Source: Malania oleifera (taxonomy: Eukaryota; Streptophyta; Magnoliopsida; Santalales; Ximeniaceae). Taken from it: a DNA stretch of 64,000 nt. The DNA lies in NCBI RefSeq assembly GCF_029873635.1, contig NC_080425.1, positions 46,670,178 through 46,734,177 on the forward strand, in the 5' to 3' direction. The notes beneath the pieces are model-generated. The model had not been told where the DNA came from and did no database searches. It saw only the letters and a program-made list of their open reading frames with translations. The translations under genes and the position numbers were made by a program. Shown piece by piece: positions 23,481 to 35,660 of the stretch (positions within the stretch are counted from its first letter, which is position 1; every line of letters starts with the position of its first letter).

Positions 23481-25254
23481 TTTGTGGGTTCGCATTTACG
23501 TGCCATGCCACAGCTGGTGTTGGCCATTCAGGTGAGGAGATTGCTACAGGATGGTTGCCAGGGGTATGTTGCATACATAATAGAATTTCCAAAAGAAGAA
23601 GTAAAACAAGTTGACATACTAATAGTGAGAGAATTTCCAGATGTCTCTCTTGAAGAATTTCCTGGTTTGCCACTTGACCGTAAGATTGAGTTTACTATAG
23701 ATCTATTGTTGGGATCTGCACCAGTATCTAAAGCATCGTACCGTATGGCTCCAGCTGAGTTGAAAGAATTGAAAGATTAGCTACAGGAATTGCTAGATAA
23801 AGGTTTTATCAGCCCTAACATGTCTCCTTGGGGAACACTAGCTCTATTCATGAAAAAGAAAGATGGAACCATGAGATTGTGCATTGATTATAGGGATAAA
23901 TAAACTGACAATCAAGAATAAATATCCTCTCCCTAGGATCGACGATTTATTTGATTAATTCCAAGTGACCCAAGTTTATTCTAAAATTAACTTGCGGTTG
24001 GGTTACCATCAAGTGAAAGTTAGAGCAGAGGATATTTTGAAGACTGCAATTGGTACCAGATATGGGAATTACGAGTTCTTAGTGATGCCGTTTGGGTTAA
24101 CTAACGTATCTGCAGTATTTATGGACTTAATGAATCAAGTGTTCCATCAATATTTGGACCAGTTCGTGGTTGTGTTCATTGATGATATACTGGTCTACTT
24201 GAGGTGTTTTGAGGAGCATGAGCATCATTTGAGGCTGGTGTTGCAGATATTAAGGGAAAGAAAATTGTATGAAAAATTCAAGAAGTGTGAGTTTTGGTTA
24301 AGGCATGTTACCTTTCTTGGCCATGTGATCTCTGAAGTGGGAGTGTCAGTTGATTCGACTAAAATAGAAGTAGTACTAAATTGGGAAAGGTTAGGAAGTG
24401 TTCAAGAAGTCAGGAGTTTTCTAGGATTGGCAGGCTATTACTGACGCTTCATGGATGGCTTCTCTAGGTTGTCTGGTCTATTAACACGACTTATGAGGAA
24501 AAATGTGAAGTTTGATTGGACCAACGACTATGAGCAGAGTTTTCAAGAGTTAAAGCGGCGATTAGTTTCAGCTCAAGTACGAGTTATTCCTTTAGGGGAG
24601 GATGGATTTGTGATATACAGTGATGCATCCCTGAAGGGATTTGGGTGTGTACTAATGCAGCATGGCAGGGTTATTGCGTATGCATCTAGACAGCTTAAAG
24701 AATATGAGAAAAATTATCATGTCCATGATTTAGAGCTTGCTGTAGTGGTATATGCTTTCAAGATCTACAGGCATTAACTATATGGTGGGAAGTGCAAGAT
24801 TTTCATGGATCACAAGAGCCTGAAGTATTTCTTTACTCAGAAGGAACTAAATATGAGACAAAGAAGGTGGCTGGAACGTATTAAAGATTATGACTGCACC
24901 ATTAGCTACCACCCAGGGAAAGCAAATGTAGTGGCTGATGCTCTAAGCTGGAAATCATGGGGACCAGCACTAGCGGTCATGAAGATTCCGCATTCAATTT
25001 TGATAGATTTGGAGAGGCTCAGCATAGAATTAATAGAGGAGAGTCCTCAAGCAGTCATTGCCACTTTAGTGGTTCAGCCTACGCTATACGAAAGGATTAA
25101 AGCAGCTCAGGGTGATGATGTAGAGTTGGCAGAGGTAATGGCTAGGGTGCGAAATGGTCAGGGTGAGGAATTCAGCATATCAGATAACGAAGCCCTGTGG
25201 TTCCATAATAGGCTATGTGTTCCTGTGAATACCAGATTAGAAGAACTATACTGA
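23481..25254 (+). pseudogene. Tekay reverse transcriptase and RNase H
   Basis: RT begins near VSLEEFPGLP (23644). The polymerase palm motifs DDILVY with preceding Phe-Ile (about 24174-24198) and [11 protein letters not shown] (24090-24122) are preserved. A TAG stop at 23778-23780 and a frame change with TAA at 23895-23903 break the N-terminal half; a TGA at 24442-24444 replaces what looks like an Arg codon. RNase H follows with [12 protein letters not shown] (24610-24645), and the connection ends at ADALSWKS (24936-24959). The longest open pieces are 23965-24444, 24451-24777 and 24805-25254. Confidence 0.93.
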
Positions 25255-26514
25255 AGGAGGCTCACAGATCTCTATACATCATACATCCAATGGCACTAAA
25301 ATGTACAAGGATTTGTGAGAGTATTTCTAGTGGAGTGGAATGAAAAGAGAGATAGCTGAATTTGTATAGCAGTGCTTGACGTGCCAGCAGATTAAAGCTA
25401 AGCACCTGAGACCAGCAGGGTAGTTGCAGCCATTGTTTATTCCAGAGTGGAAATGGGATCACGTTTCAATGGATTTCGTTATGGGATTACCACCAGCGCG
25501 ATAGGGACAGAATTCGATTTGGGTGGTTGTTGATCGTTTGACAAAGACTGCTCATTTCATCCCTATTAAAGTCAGTTATTCCATGAATAGGTTGGAAAAG
25601 ATTTATATTCAGGAGATAGTTCGTGTCCATGGTGTGCCAGTATCCATAGTCTCGGACCGAGATCCTCAGTTTACTTCACGATTCTGAAAAAGTTTTCAGG
25701 AGACTATGGGTACACAGTTAGCATTTAGCATTGCTTTCCATCCCCAAACAGATGGTCAGACCGAGAGGACAATCCAGAATTTAGAAGATATGCTTCATGC
25801 TTGCGTGCCTGATTTCGGGAGTAGTTGGACCCAGTTTATGCTATTAGTCGAGTTTGCTTATAATAACAACTATCAGGCTAGCATCGGCATGACACCTTAT
25901 GAGGCATTGTATGGTAGGAGATGTTGACCTCCTATCTTCTAGGATGAAGTAGGTGGAAGGTGAGTGTTAGGTCCAGATATTGTACAGAAGGCGTGTGATA
26001 AGGTCCAACTAATTAAAGAAAGAATTAGCACTGCGCAAAATCGGCAAAAAAGCTACGCAGACACTCGCCGCCGAGTGCTACAGTTTGATATGGGAGATTG
26101 AGAATTTTTTAAGATAGCTCCTCTGAAAAGAGTTAGGAGGTTTGGGAAGAAGGGCAAGTTGAGCCCTAGGTATATTGGTCCTTTTGAGATACTAGAGAAA
26201 GTAGGACTAGTTGCCTATAGGTTAGCTTTGCTGCCATCTTTGGCTCGAATTCATGATGTGTTTCATGTTGCTATGCCAAGGAAATACGTCCCAGACCCAT
26301 CCCATGTTATCAGCTATGCAAAAATAGAGTTTAAGGATTCATTAGCTTATAATGAAGTACCAATACAAATCCTATATAGAAATACACAAGTACTGCGCAC
26401 AAAATAAATTAAGTTAGTGAAAGTTTTGTGGAAAAATCACGCTATAGAGGAAGCTTGTTGGGAACTCGAGGAACATATCAGGCAGAGATACCCGCAGTTG
26501 TTCCAAGAGGTTTA
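25255..26514 (+). pseudogene. Tekay integrase and C-terminal chromodomain
   Basis: The D,D35E core is recognisable: Asp at 25532-25534 ([12 protein letters not shown]), Asp at 25655-25657 ([11 protein letters not shown]) and Glu at 25763-25765 (TDGQTERTIQ). The zinc-binding N-terminus (25260-25420) is badly broken by stops. The GPFEILEKVG block (26175-26204) and a chromodomain-like tail with VKVLWKNHAIEEACWELEE (26416-26472) close the protein. Chromodomain integrases of this clade direct insertion to heterochromatin. Stops at 25684, 25927 and 26100 inactivate it. Confidence 0.92.
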
Positions 26515-26758
26515 GAGGTAATTAGGTAAAGTATAATAGTTAAATAGTGTTTCTTTTGTAGGTATATGTATTGATTTCAGATAGTGGATAGTTTTTAGTT
26601 TCATATGTGTAATCTCCCAGAACATAGTACGGAACCAATGTATTCCTCCGCCATAAGTGAGGGTAAGTAATAAAATAAGTAGACCCTTTACCTTTACGAG
26701 ATAGTAGAGTGTATAATGGTGTTCAGTCAAGATAATAAATTCGAGGATGAAATTTTAT

Positions 26759-26771
26759 AAGGAGGGGAAAA
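26759..26771 (+). promoter_or_regulatory. Polypurine tract of element L
   Basis: AAGGAGGGGAAAA directly before the TG of the 3' LTR; primer for plus-strand DNA synthesis. Confidence 0.92.
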
Positions 26772-27451
26772 TGTAATAACCCGAGGAATTTTTCAGCATC
26801 TCGTCGACGAACACAGGGGATTCGTCGATGAGGATATAAGAGGTGCTTGTCGACAAGGACAGGTTTCGTCAATGACAAAATACAGAGAGAGGTTTTTGGG
26901 ACAGTCTGAAATTCGTCGATGAGGGAGGAAGTTCGTCAACAAAATTCCTTAAAGACTCGTCGATGAATCCGGGGCTATAAATAGAAAAAACCAAAATTTT
27001 TCTGCATAAAACTAGCGCAAACTTTCTTTCTCTCTCTCTAAAACGCACCCCTCCCCTTCTCTCTTCGATCCTGGCTCCATTTTTCACCAGATTAAAGATC
27101 TGAGGCCACCACGACGCTCCTAGCAAAGTTCTCTGTAAGTTTGTTGGAGCTGATCGTGGGAGAAATTGGCTTGAGATTCATCCCAAATTTAGGACAAGGT
27201 GTTTTATTCAGAATCTGCTTTTCCTGCAGTTATAGGAAATGTTGTTTGTAGGAAAATAATGATGTTTTTTTTTTTTTTTTTTTCTGGGGGATGCTGTTTT
27301 CAAGGTTTTGAGTGGAGAACCCTGTGGGTGTAGGGCTAGAGTTCAGTGAGGACTTTTCAGAAACTAGGTAAAGGAAATATGCTATTCTAGGCAATTTTAG
27401 TAAGTTTTCAGCATAAATTATTCTCTTTTACCAGATTATTATTTACAGCCG

Positions 27452-27489
<38 letters not shown>

Positions 27490-28823
27490 TGTATACTAGT
27501 TATTATATAGAATATGAGTTTTAAAGTATGTGTGGCATGAGTAGATATTATTTGATATGGAGTTTTTATATAGTTTTTCAGTATATCAAGTTATGCAGAT
27601 ATAATTAGATATTTACAGATTTTATATAGACAGAATACGTATACATATACAGTTTTATTCAAATGATTACGTGGACAGATATATATATATATATATATAT
27701 ATTGCAGTATACATATGTTTATTCAGATCAGTATATACAAAGTATATAGAAAGCTATGTTTTCCTAAATGTCATAACAGTCAGAGTATACAGATAGATTA
27801 TACAGACAGAGTATACAGACAGATGATACAATTTTAGCATCAAGATGCTACAAATATTACTGTATTTACAGTACAAAGTTATAGTGTTATAGTTATTTTG
27901 GAAACATGATGAAAACAATAAAAGAGTATATATATGTATATATATAGTATCAGATCCTTGGGAAAAGATTACAGACAGATACAGATACAAATACATAATA
28001 TAGAGCATGGTACCATTGCTAATATAGATAGAGTGCAACCACATATCTCAAATAGTGTGTGGGTACCGCCAACTGTGCTTAGAGAGTATGTAGCTCCCAG
28101 TTCGCTGGGTTGAGGGGGTCAGTTTGATGAGGTAGCAACCAGTCCCACGCCTAGGAGAGTATATAGTTTGGCCGGGCTGAGATAGTGTAGAGTATAGTGA
28201 CTTTCCTAGAGGGCCAACCAGGTTAAGTCCCGCCTACGGGCCACACAACCTTGTTATGAGGGTTCAAATCATGACATGTAGAGCTCCATGGATAAAAGCA
28301 CAGTTATGTATATGTATACAATTTTACGGTATTTGATGAATATAGTATGATATTAGAAGTATGAAAAGTAGAAAAACTTAGATGATATAGTTATGTTTTA
28401 AATTGCAAAAAATAAAAAAATAAAAATGTAAGATATGCTTTACATATTTATCATTTTATTACAGCTCAGATGTTATTTAAAGTTTATATGTAACTTAGTT
28501 GCCACACACTAGTAATAGTATATTTGCACTTATTGAGCGTCGACTCACCCTATTATTCTAACATTTTTTAGGTGAGCCAGTTAGGTGAGCAGATCAGGCT
28601 CACGGATAGAGATTTCTAGATTACCCTGGTTGTAGGGTGAGTTTGTGACAGAGTTTTGTATTTTTTGGATAGAAGATACTGGAGGGAAATGTTTTATGGC
28701 TATAGTCTGTATGTACTAAATTCTGGTATTGTATAGTGTATATGGATGTATGACTTATGTTTCTGCTGCATAGGTATGATTATATAAAAAATAATAATAT
28801 GATATAATTTTGAGGTTGTTACA
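26772..28823 (+). mobile_element. 3' LTR of Tekay element L
   Basis: TGTAATAACCCGAGG to GAGGTTGTTACA, aligned end to end with 19632-21718. U3 at 26800-26970 repeats TCGTCGACGA-type motifs, but one motif-bearing stretch present in the 5' LTR (about 19815-19845) is shortened. TATA box GCTATAAATAG near 26973. (T)19 at 27265-27283; AT microsatellites at 27455-27486 and 27681-27702. Confidence 0.92.
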
Positions 28824-30120
28824 ATGATACAAAAGTTTAAATGATCATAAAAACACTTTAGGGCCCCTAACCTTTTATGAAAAACCTATGTCTAAAATAA
28901 TAAAATCATACAAAGGTTTTGAAATTATTTTAAGAACAAAAGTGAGCTAAAAATTAGTTTTTCTTAGAGCTCAATCGACCGGCCTTGGCATGTTCTATAA
29001 GGCTCAATCGACTGACCCTATTTTAGGCCATGATTCAAAGGACCTACCTGATCAGCTATCTTAAGCCTTCAAGGGCCAGCCGACCGACTGGGTATTTGAC
29101 TTGCTTTAACAAAGCCCAGCCAACCGATCCATATTGCACTTGAAACCACTAGTCGATCGGACCACATTTTTGGTATGAAATCCAAAGCCTAGCCGATCGG
29201 CCATTTGGCTTTAAAGATGCCTAGCCGATTGGCACTATTCACCTAGCCGACTGACTCTTCAGGCCGGCATGTTATTTCTCGGTGATTTGAAAATCGCCTA
29301 AAGGCCATCCGACCAGCAGTGTCCCTATTCGATCGGACCTCTTAGTTCACCCAAGTTTTCAGTGCAAAAACATCATTCATTTTTTATTCAACAATTCTAA
29401 TAATGTCCATCGTGTCCCTAACAGTCATATTTTTAAGAGATTCTATAAATACACCTTTTGTAACTCATTTCTGGTACTAAGTTTATATTGAAAGTCCTCT
29501 CAATAATTTTGTGCTTCATTTTCTCTTATCTTTTCAAATACAAGAAAATCATTTATACTCTCTTAGTCTCATTCTTTTGAAAAACTTTTTAAGAAAGCAT
29601 TTGATTTTCTTTCACTCCTTTATTTGCAAATTAATTGCGTTTGAGGGATTGTTGAAAGGAGCATTTATTCAGGGTATTTATTTCTTTATCCAAAGCATTT
29701 ACTCTCATTTAATCTTTCACTTTGAAAATCATTTTTGGAGAGTAAGGCTTGAGTTTCTCCTCATATTTTTCTTGATAAATATTTTTTGAGAAACTTTATC
29801 TAGCTTGTGAATCTTTGTGCATATCCATTGCAAAATTCAAAAACTCACTACTCTTTATTGCAAAAATTATTTTGAGCAAAAACCCTAGCTTCCTTTGAAC
29901 AAGTTTTAGAATATCTTTTTGCAAGAAATCATTTGGGGTTGAATCTTTGAAATATTCATCATACACATTTTATTCAAAGATTCCAAAGTTTCATTGAGAA
30001 AATTACCATACTTTATTGAGTATTATCTCATATCTTTTGAGAGTGCATATAGAACTTCAAATTGTACATCTTTGCTTGTATTGAGAAACACTTTATTTTT
30101 ACATAAGTTTTCATATCTGT

Positions 30121-30430
30121 GTAACGGTTTGGCTCTGCCTTGAAGGGAGCTAGGAGGGCACCATCCTGTAATGTGTGTACAGTTTGGCTCCACCCATGAA
30201 GTGAGCTAAGGGGTCTCCACCCTATAAGCAGAACCAGTTTGGCTCCACCCGGTAAGTGAGCTAGGGGGACTCCACCCTACAAGGAGAACCGGTTTAGCTC
30301 ACCCAGTAAATGAGCTAGGGGGACTCCACCCTATAAAGAGAACCAGTTTTGCTCACCCAGTAAATAAGCTAGGGGGACTCCACCCTATAAGGAATATTGT
30401 AAATGGTGTCACTCCACCCAGTTAAGTGAG
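30121..30430 (+). repeat. 55-bp tandem array in LTR B leader
   Basis: About five units of 54-60 bp with the core GCTC-loop-GAGC-TAGGGGGACTCCACCC-TATAAGGAGAACC. Homologous to the arrays in LTRs A and I. Confidence 0.9.
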
Positions 30431-30756
30431 TAAGGTAGTAAAATCCTCAAGTGGATTGGCTTGAGGTGGGAATGTAGGCAAGATTGGTTGAACCTCGATA
30501 AAAACATTGTGGTTTTGCTTTCTTTTCCCTGATCTCTTTACTTTCAAAACTTGTATGCTTATATTTAATTTTTTGTGATTGTTGTATCTATTTCAAATAT
30601 TTGCATAGATTATTATTTGTGGGATTGGGATTTGTTTAGAAAGACCCAAGGTTGCGTATTATTGGTTGTGATCTCGAAAATAGGACATACTTGATCTAGG
30701 ATTTTTTAAATATCCAATTCACCCCCCATTGGGAATACACCATAACTGTCATCCAT

Positions 30757-31883
30757 GAATTTGTATCTTTGCATATAATATTCTTTACTTTCCAATTGTT
30801 GTGTTTTCCTAGCTAAACAAAAAAATGAGAACCCAAATGACCATAAAGAGGACTATTTAGCAGTATTCCCACCTACAATTTTGGTTGTTGTATTCTTTAT
30901 TCGTATTTCATTTTGATTTTTTTGGGGTGCTTATGATAGCGAAGTAAGGTCAAGTTATGATGAAGTTATTTGTCTTGGTTTGGGAGTGGATGTCGGTTAG
31001 GGTTAACTGAACCACTATAAATTGGTTATACCAAGTGGGTTGTGCACTCGAGTGAGGACAGATAGTGTAATGTGGTTGTTAGTACATTGTAATTGAGAAA
31101 TTGATTAATCGCGAGGTCTCAAGTTTTTGGGAGTGGATGTAGGTCAAGGTTTACTGAACCACTAAAATTTGGTTATGCCTCTCTAATTTATGATTTTGTA
31201 TTTAAATTATTCTATTGCAATATTATTTTGGTTACTAAAATTTGTTGAAATTTTAGGCACCCAGCTCATCCCCTCATAGGCGTCATATATTGGACCAACA
31301 AAAATTTGTGAATCTTTGCTTGAATTTTTGTTAGATCCCTAAAATAAAGTTCATGATTTAAATTCGAGCTAATTAGACTCAAGACCCGTATAAGGCTGAG
31401 TTAACTTGTTGTGCAACTCATCTAGGATCCATAAAGTATCCAGGTTTACCAATTTTTAGAATATGGATCAGGGTTAGTCAGAGTCCATATTTGAATTTGG
31501 GTGCCCTAAATTCAATGTTTGGATTTATTTATTTGGTGGCTCGGAAAATCAAGAGGAAAATGTTTTCTTGAATAATCTTATGGTAAAAAAGGAAAAAAAA
31601 AACATAAGATCAAGACTTGGAATCCCCAAGTTTTCGAGAACCCTTGAATACCCAAAACAAAATTATTATAGTCCCAATTGAATATCAATAACCCTAAATT
31701 AAAGGGTTGTGTAGTTGTGTGTGAGAGAGAAGGGATCTTCTAATAGGAACCCCATTTGAAACCATAGGTCTGAAACTTAAGACCCCTAGAACATTAACAC
31801 ATAATCAATGCACACATCTTTGAAAATATAACTACTTAAACCTAAGGTTAGAGAATTTAAAAATTTAGAATGGAGTACAACCA

Positions 31884-31915
<32 letters not shown>

Positions 31916-32368
31916 CAATAATATGGGGACAATTTCACAGAGTATAATGGTAAATGATTTTGTCTTTTAGTAGTTGCTATTGAGATTCATAGCTAGAGTT
32001 GTGGCCTGTCAGAATGAATCTAGGGTTTAGCGTAAGGAGGGAGATTAGGAGAAGAGAGGAACAAGCAAAGTCCAAAAGGAGTTACCCTGCCTTACCTTAT
32101 TTTTTTGTTAATATTGGTAATAGGGCATTAAACTACTAAACTAGTCCCCTAATACTCTTGCAATGTATATAACCCATTTGCAGCAATTTCTCTACTGAAT
32201 TTGTACCACGTGGCATGATTCTAGTTATCTATTCTTTGAATGGTCATATCATCAATGTGTGGCTACTATTTCTACTATTAAAATTAGCTCATTTGATCAG
32301 CAACACATGTTGATATCATGCTCTATTACATCCTGTTGGAAATTAATTGGCACTCTCTAATACCAATT
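30757..32368. other. LINE continuation, then copia-like leader sequence, no gene
   Basis: The first 40-90 bp continue the LINE on the minus strand. At 30986-31025 and 31131-31175 the phrase GGGAGTGGATGT...TGAACCACTA occurs twice; this resembles the leader/LTR end of copia elements and suggests an old copia LTR fragment ending about 31300. The rest is unassigned. A (GA)n run is at 31887-31915. Confidence 0.45.
31887..31915. repeat. (GA)n microsatellite
   Basis: Perfect GA dinucleotide run of 29 bp. Confidence 0.95.
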
Positions 32369-32948
32369 TGTTGATGCGAATGCGTAATGGAAACTACACA
32401 CAATTTGAATCCTGGAACAAGCAATACAAGCACTCAATGATGAACAATAAGGAACAAGCAATCACCCACAAAGAGAATCAACGAGAGCAATAATCAAAGA
32501 CACAAGATTTGTGTGGTTCGACAATGTGCCTATGACCATTGGAGTAACGAATGAATTTTCACTTTCACTACATCAAGCTTACATTTTAAGGTTACAAATA
32601 TTGATTAAATACAAACCTTTATGCGTACAAAAGTCTTAGAACCTATCTAAATAACTCCTGTAGCGATCCTCGGAGGAAAATCTTTCAATAACCCTAATCT
32701 ACTGATCTCTTGATTCAAATTCCGTGACCTGAGCCGAACAAAACCATCGACGGTTTTAGCCAAACTGTCGACAGTTTAATACCGAGAGCTAAATCCTACA
32801 GACTAAAACCGTCAATGATTTGATACGGAAAGCAAATATTCTCTGAAACTGTCAATCAATCCATCAACGATTTGATCCTACAACCAGCCTCCTTGTTATT
32901 TTACTAAGATTTCCCTAGTGCATGCGTTCCACTCAAATATGAGCCACA
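32369..32948 (-). mobile_element. LTR of a Tork-like copia element, flanked by PBS and PPT
   Basis: The edges are TGTTGATGCG (32369) and ATATGAGCCACA (32948). To the left, the minus strand reads TTGGTATTAGAG next to the LTR, a tRNA-Met-type PBS. To the right it reads CAAGGTGGAGATT, a PPT. An LTR with a PBS on one side and a PPT on the other belongs between two internal regions. Motifs such as CATCGACGGTTT and CTGTCGACAGTTT lie at 32746-32785 in the U3. Confidence 0.7.
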
Positions 32949-33039
32949 TCTCTAATAATCTCCACCTTGGAAAATATTCACCACTTGGAAGAAAAAATGA
33001 AAGTATGTTCGTTGCTCCACCTAGTATAGTAGATTGGGA

Positions 33040-33594
33040 CCATCTCCCGTCTAGCACTTGGAGACATTGATCAAGTCCAAGAAATGATTAAACTTGTTTG
33101 TTGTGACCGTATTTATCAACATATCAATTGCATTGTCAGACATGTGAACCTTCTCAAGTAAGTTCACCTAAAGGAATCAATTTCATGATCTAGTGAATTT
33201 GCATATCAATGCGCTTTGTCCTTGCATGATACACCTGATTCTTTACCAAGTAGATGGCACTCTAACTATCACACTGCATTCAAACTCCACCTTGCTAGAC
33301 ACCCAGCTCCTTGACCAATCCCATAAGCTATAATGCTTTCTTGGTAGCCTCAACCACTGCTATATACTCCAACTCAGTAGTAGATAAAGCAATGAGCAAT
33401 TGCACCATAGAACTCTAATAGTACCTCCCACAAAGGTAAATACATCAGCATCCATGTACCCTACAACTAATGGATCACTCTATTGTCTATTGAACATGAT
33501 GCCATGTCTAGTTGTACCCCTCAAGTACTTGAGAATCCACTTGATTTCATCCCAATGTTGTCGACCCGAGTTTGAAAAGTTCTGTCTTACTTAA
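33040..33594 (-). pseudogene. Copia RT end and RNase H remnant
   Basis: Read leftwards from 33594: HWDEIKWILKYLRGTTRHG and YMDADV (the RT/RNase H junction), then after a frame change STTELEYIAVVEATKKAL, YLVKNQVYHARTKRIDMQIH and a final FNHFLDLINVSKC near 33060. The order and motifs match Tork-lineage Ty1-copia Pol. Several stops, a frameshift and 5' truncation at 33594 make it non-functional. It lies upstream of the PPT and LTR at 32369-32948, so it is the same element. Confidence 0.87.
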
Positions 33595-34134
33595 TTTAAG
33601 TCATATAATATGCCAGATGACTGTCATAGACAGGTAGTCATCTGTCAATCAAATTTTCCTTCTTTAAAAAATTTTTAACTCTCTCAACTTTACTTAATTA
33701 ATCTTGGAATATTAACTTGTTTAACTTTGAAAAATATGTTCCAAGACTTTAAAACTTCAGGTTTCTAAGTATGTCTTTGCCTAATGAGTTTCAAAATGAA
33801 AAATCATGTTTGAACCATTCTTGAAGTACTTACAAACCTTGTTATAAAAACTAAAATGAAACTTCTTTGCTTTGAGTTCTTTTTGTCACTGATTTTTGAT
33901 CTTTCAGACTTCTTTCAGCTTTCATTATTGATCACTTGCATTTATGTAAGGCCTTCCATGTTCCTTTGATCCTTGTGAGCTTTCAAGATATGACACTTGA
34001 AGTTTGAGCTTTTGGAATTTTCCTTTTCATTACTGAAATCATCTTTGCCTGAAATAGTATCACTTGGAAACAACTTAGATAGCCTTACTTTGTTATCATC
34101 AAAATCAAGAGTTGTAAGCCTAGCTAGGCCAACA
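33595..34134 (-). mobile_element. SIRE-type LTR fragment (G)
   Basis: Ends ...GTAAGCCTAGCTAGGCCAACA with the ATCATCAAAATC block that is the complement of the common SIRE-type LTR start. It aligns with the U3 of LTR H (17900-18304). The left side is cut at the copia RNase H remnant. The right edge abuts LTR sequence of element E at GTAAGCTTGATTTC with no PPT. Confidence 0.7.
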
Positions 34135-35300
34135 GTAAGCTTGATTTCACAATATGAAATAAAATAGAAATTTCAGAAAGCTTCCAAAATTTAGATTTTG
34201 ATATCAAATAAGTTACTTGAATTTAATCAATAAGTTAATGAGTTTTGATATTTATCAATCAACATGCTCCATTTAAGGTTTCCGCAATTCCCAATAACAA
34301 ATAAATTTCTAGCAACAAAGTAAGTATCCACGCAATTTATATATGTAGAAAATTAAAGAGATTTAGGGAAGAGAAAGACACCAAGATTTTACGAGGTTCG
34401 GCTACACCCGCCTACGTTCTTTTCTTAGGTAAACCACTCAAGGATTTCACTATACCAATCCCTTAATCGGGTGGAGCAAACCGTTTACACACTCCTTCAA
34501 GTACGATGGAGCCCTCCTCTCCAAGCATTACCCCACGCTTGATTAGCCAACAATTCAATCAACCCTGAATCGTCAAAAACAACAAGAGAAATTTTTGTGT
34601 ACAATGACGCTCTCAAAAGAGCTTATTAGTACAATTTGAATATTGTTAGCTTCGGTGCAATCCCAAGAGGGTGGGGAATTGGAAATTTTAAAAATTTATC
34701 CCCAGATCAACCAGCCTAGTGGTAGTAATACACAACCTAGGGTCAGTCTATGCAATCATAAATAAAACATACACGTGCAGTAATATAAATTACGAAAATA
34801 TAAATAGTGCACACACGATATGTTATCGGGATTTGGAAAATTGTGTCTACATCCCTACCTTGGTTCGCCAGCACAATGATTCCACTAGAAGCTCACTTCA
34901 TTGGTGGAGTAGCACCTTTTAAAACTAGGTCAATTAGCTGGGCTGACCTCAATCTACACCTTACCAGGATGGTGCACCTAACTTTCCTAACCGGGTCTAA
35001 GCCAGTCCGGGACTATTCAACAAGGCTAGCCTCCCTCTTCAGGCCCACACCTGGAATACAACAAATGTATAAAAATTTATGTACACAGACATTCTTCTTA
35101 CACTAAGCCGGTATGTACTACGATACGCACAATATATTCAATGCACTACTGAAAGATAGGATATGATAAGCTCCGTGTAGTCTTCATGTCTTCTCTCAAA
35201 GATTAATGCAAATATGACAATCAGTTCATAAGAGTGTATGTGAAAGGATTTTTGTGTCAAAATAATAGTATCAATCACAATGCAGCAACAAAGATATCAA

Positions 35301-35660
35301 ACACACTTCAAACACCTTCAACAAATATTTTTTCAAAATAAACCACAAGAGATATTTGAAATTGGTTTGTAAAATAGTGTTTATCTTCAAGAACACTTCA
35401 AATACCTTCAACAAATATTTTTCTCAAAATAAACCACACAAGATATTTGAAATCGGTTTGTAAAATAGTATATCACTTCAAGCACACTTCAAATACCTTC
35501 AACAAATATTTTTCTCAAAATAAACCACACAAGATATTTGAAATCGGTTTGTAAAATAGTATTTCTCTTTAAGAACACTTCAAATACCTTCAACAAATAT
35601 TTTTCTCAAAATAAACCACACAAGATATTTGAAATCTATTTGTAAAATAGTATTTCACAA
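35301..35660. repeat. 91-bp tandem array in D 3' LTR
   Basis: Four units with starts near 35301, 35391, 35482 and 35573, each CTTCAACAAATATTTTTCTC then ATTTGAAATCGGTTTGTAAA. The same array sits at 44625-44985 in the other LTR. Confidence 0.92.

Larger units (their letters stand above)
19632..28823 (+). mobile_element. Full-length Tekay/Del chromovirus (L), inactivated
   Basis: Two LTRs of about 2.05-2.09 kb, a PBS, gag, protease, RT, RNase H, integrase, chromodomain and PPT occur in canonical Ty3-gypsy order. Target-site duplication ATGAT at 19627-19631 and 28824-28828 is exact and lies within LTR B. Over about 127 bp of LTR end (21421-21547 against 28530-28656) I count six differences, all transitions, so the copy is moderately old. 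Gag-Pol is broken by many stops and at least one frameshift. Confidence 0.93.
19373..30751 (+). mobile_element. SIRE-type solo LTR (B), split by Tekay element L
   Basis: Starts TGTTGACTTTTTTTTAGTC with the TTTTGATAATGACAAA block shared by all SIRE-type LTRs here. It ends CACCCCCCATTGGGAATACAC...CTGTCA. Perfect flanking TCCAT at 19368-19372 and 30752-30756. Without L and its duplication the LTR is about 2.18 kb. The second part (28829-30751) has U3 motifs such as CGACCGGCC and CCGACTGA (28970-29340), a TATA box CTATAAATAC (29443), and a 55-bp tandem array (30121-30430). Removing B rejoins the LINE frame. Confidence 0.9.

Noticed and set aside
34719..35106. ORFs repeated at 43998-44493
   Set aside because: Same position in the two LTRs of element D; frames arise in the leader block and are not conserved as protein.
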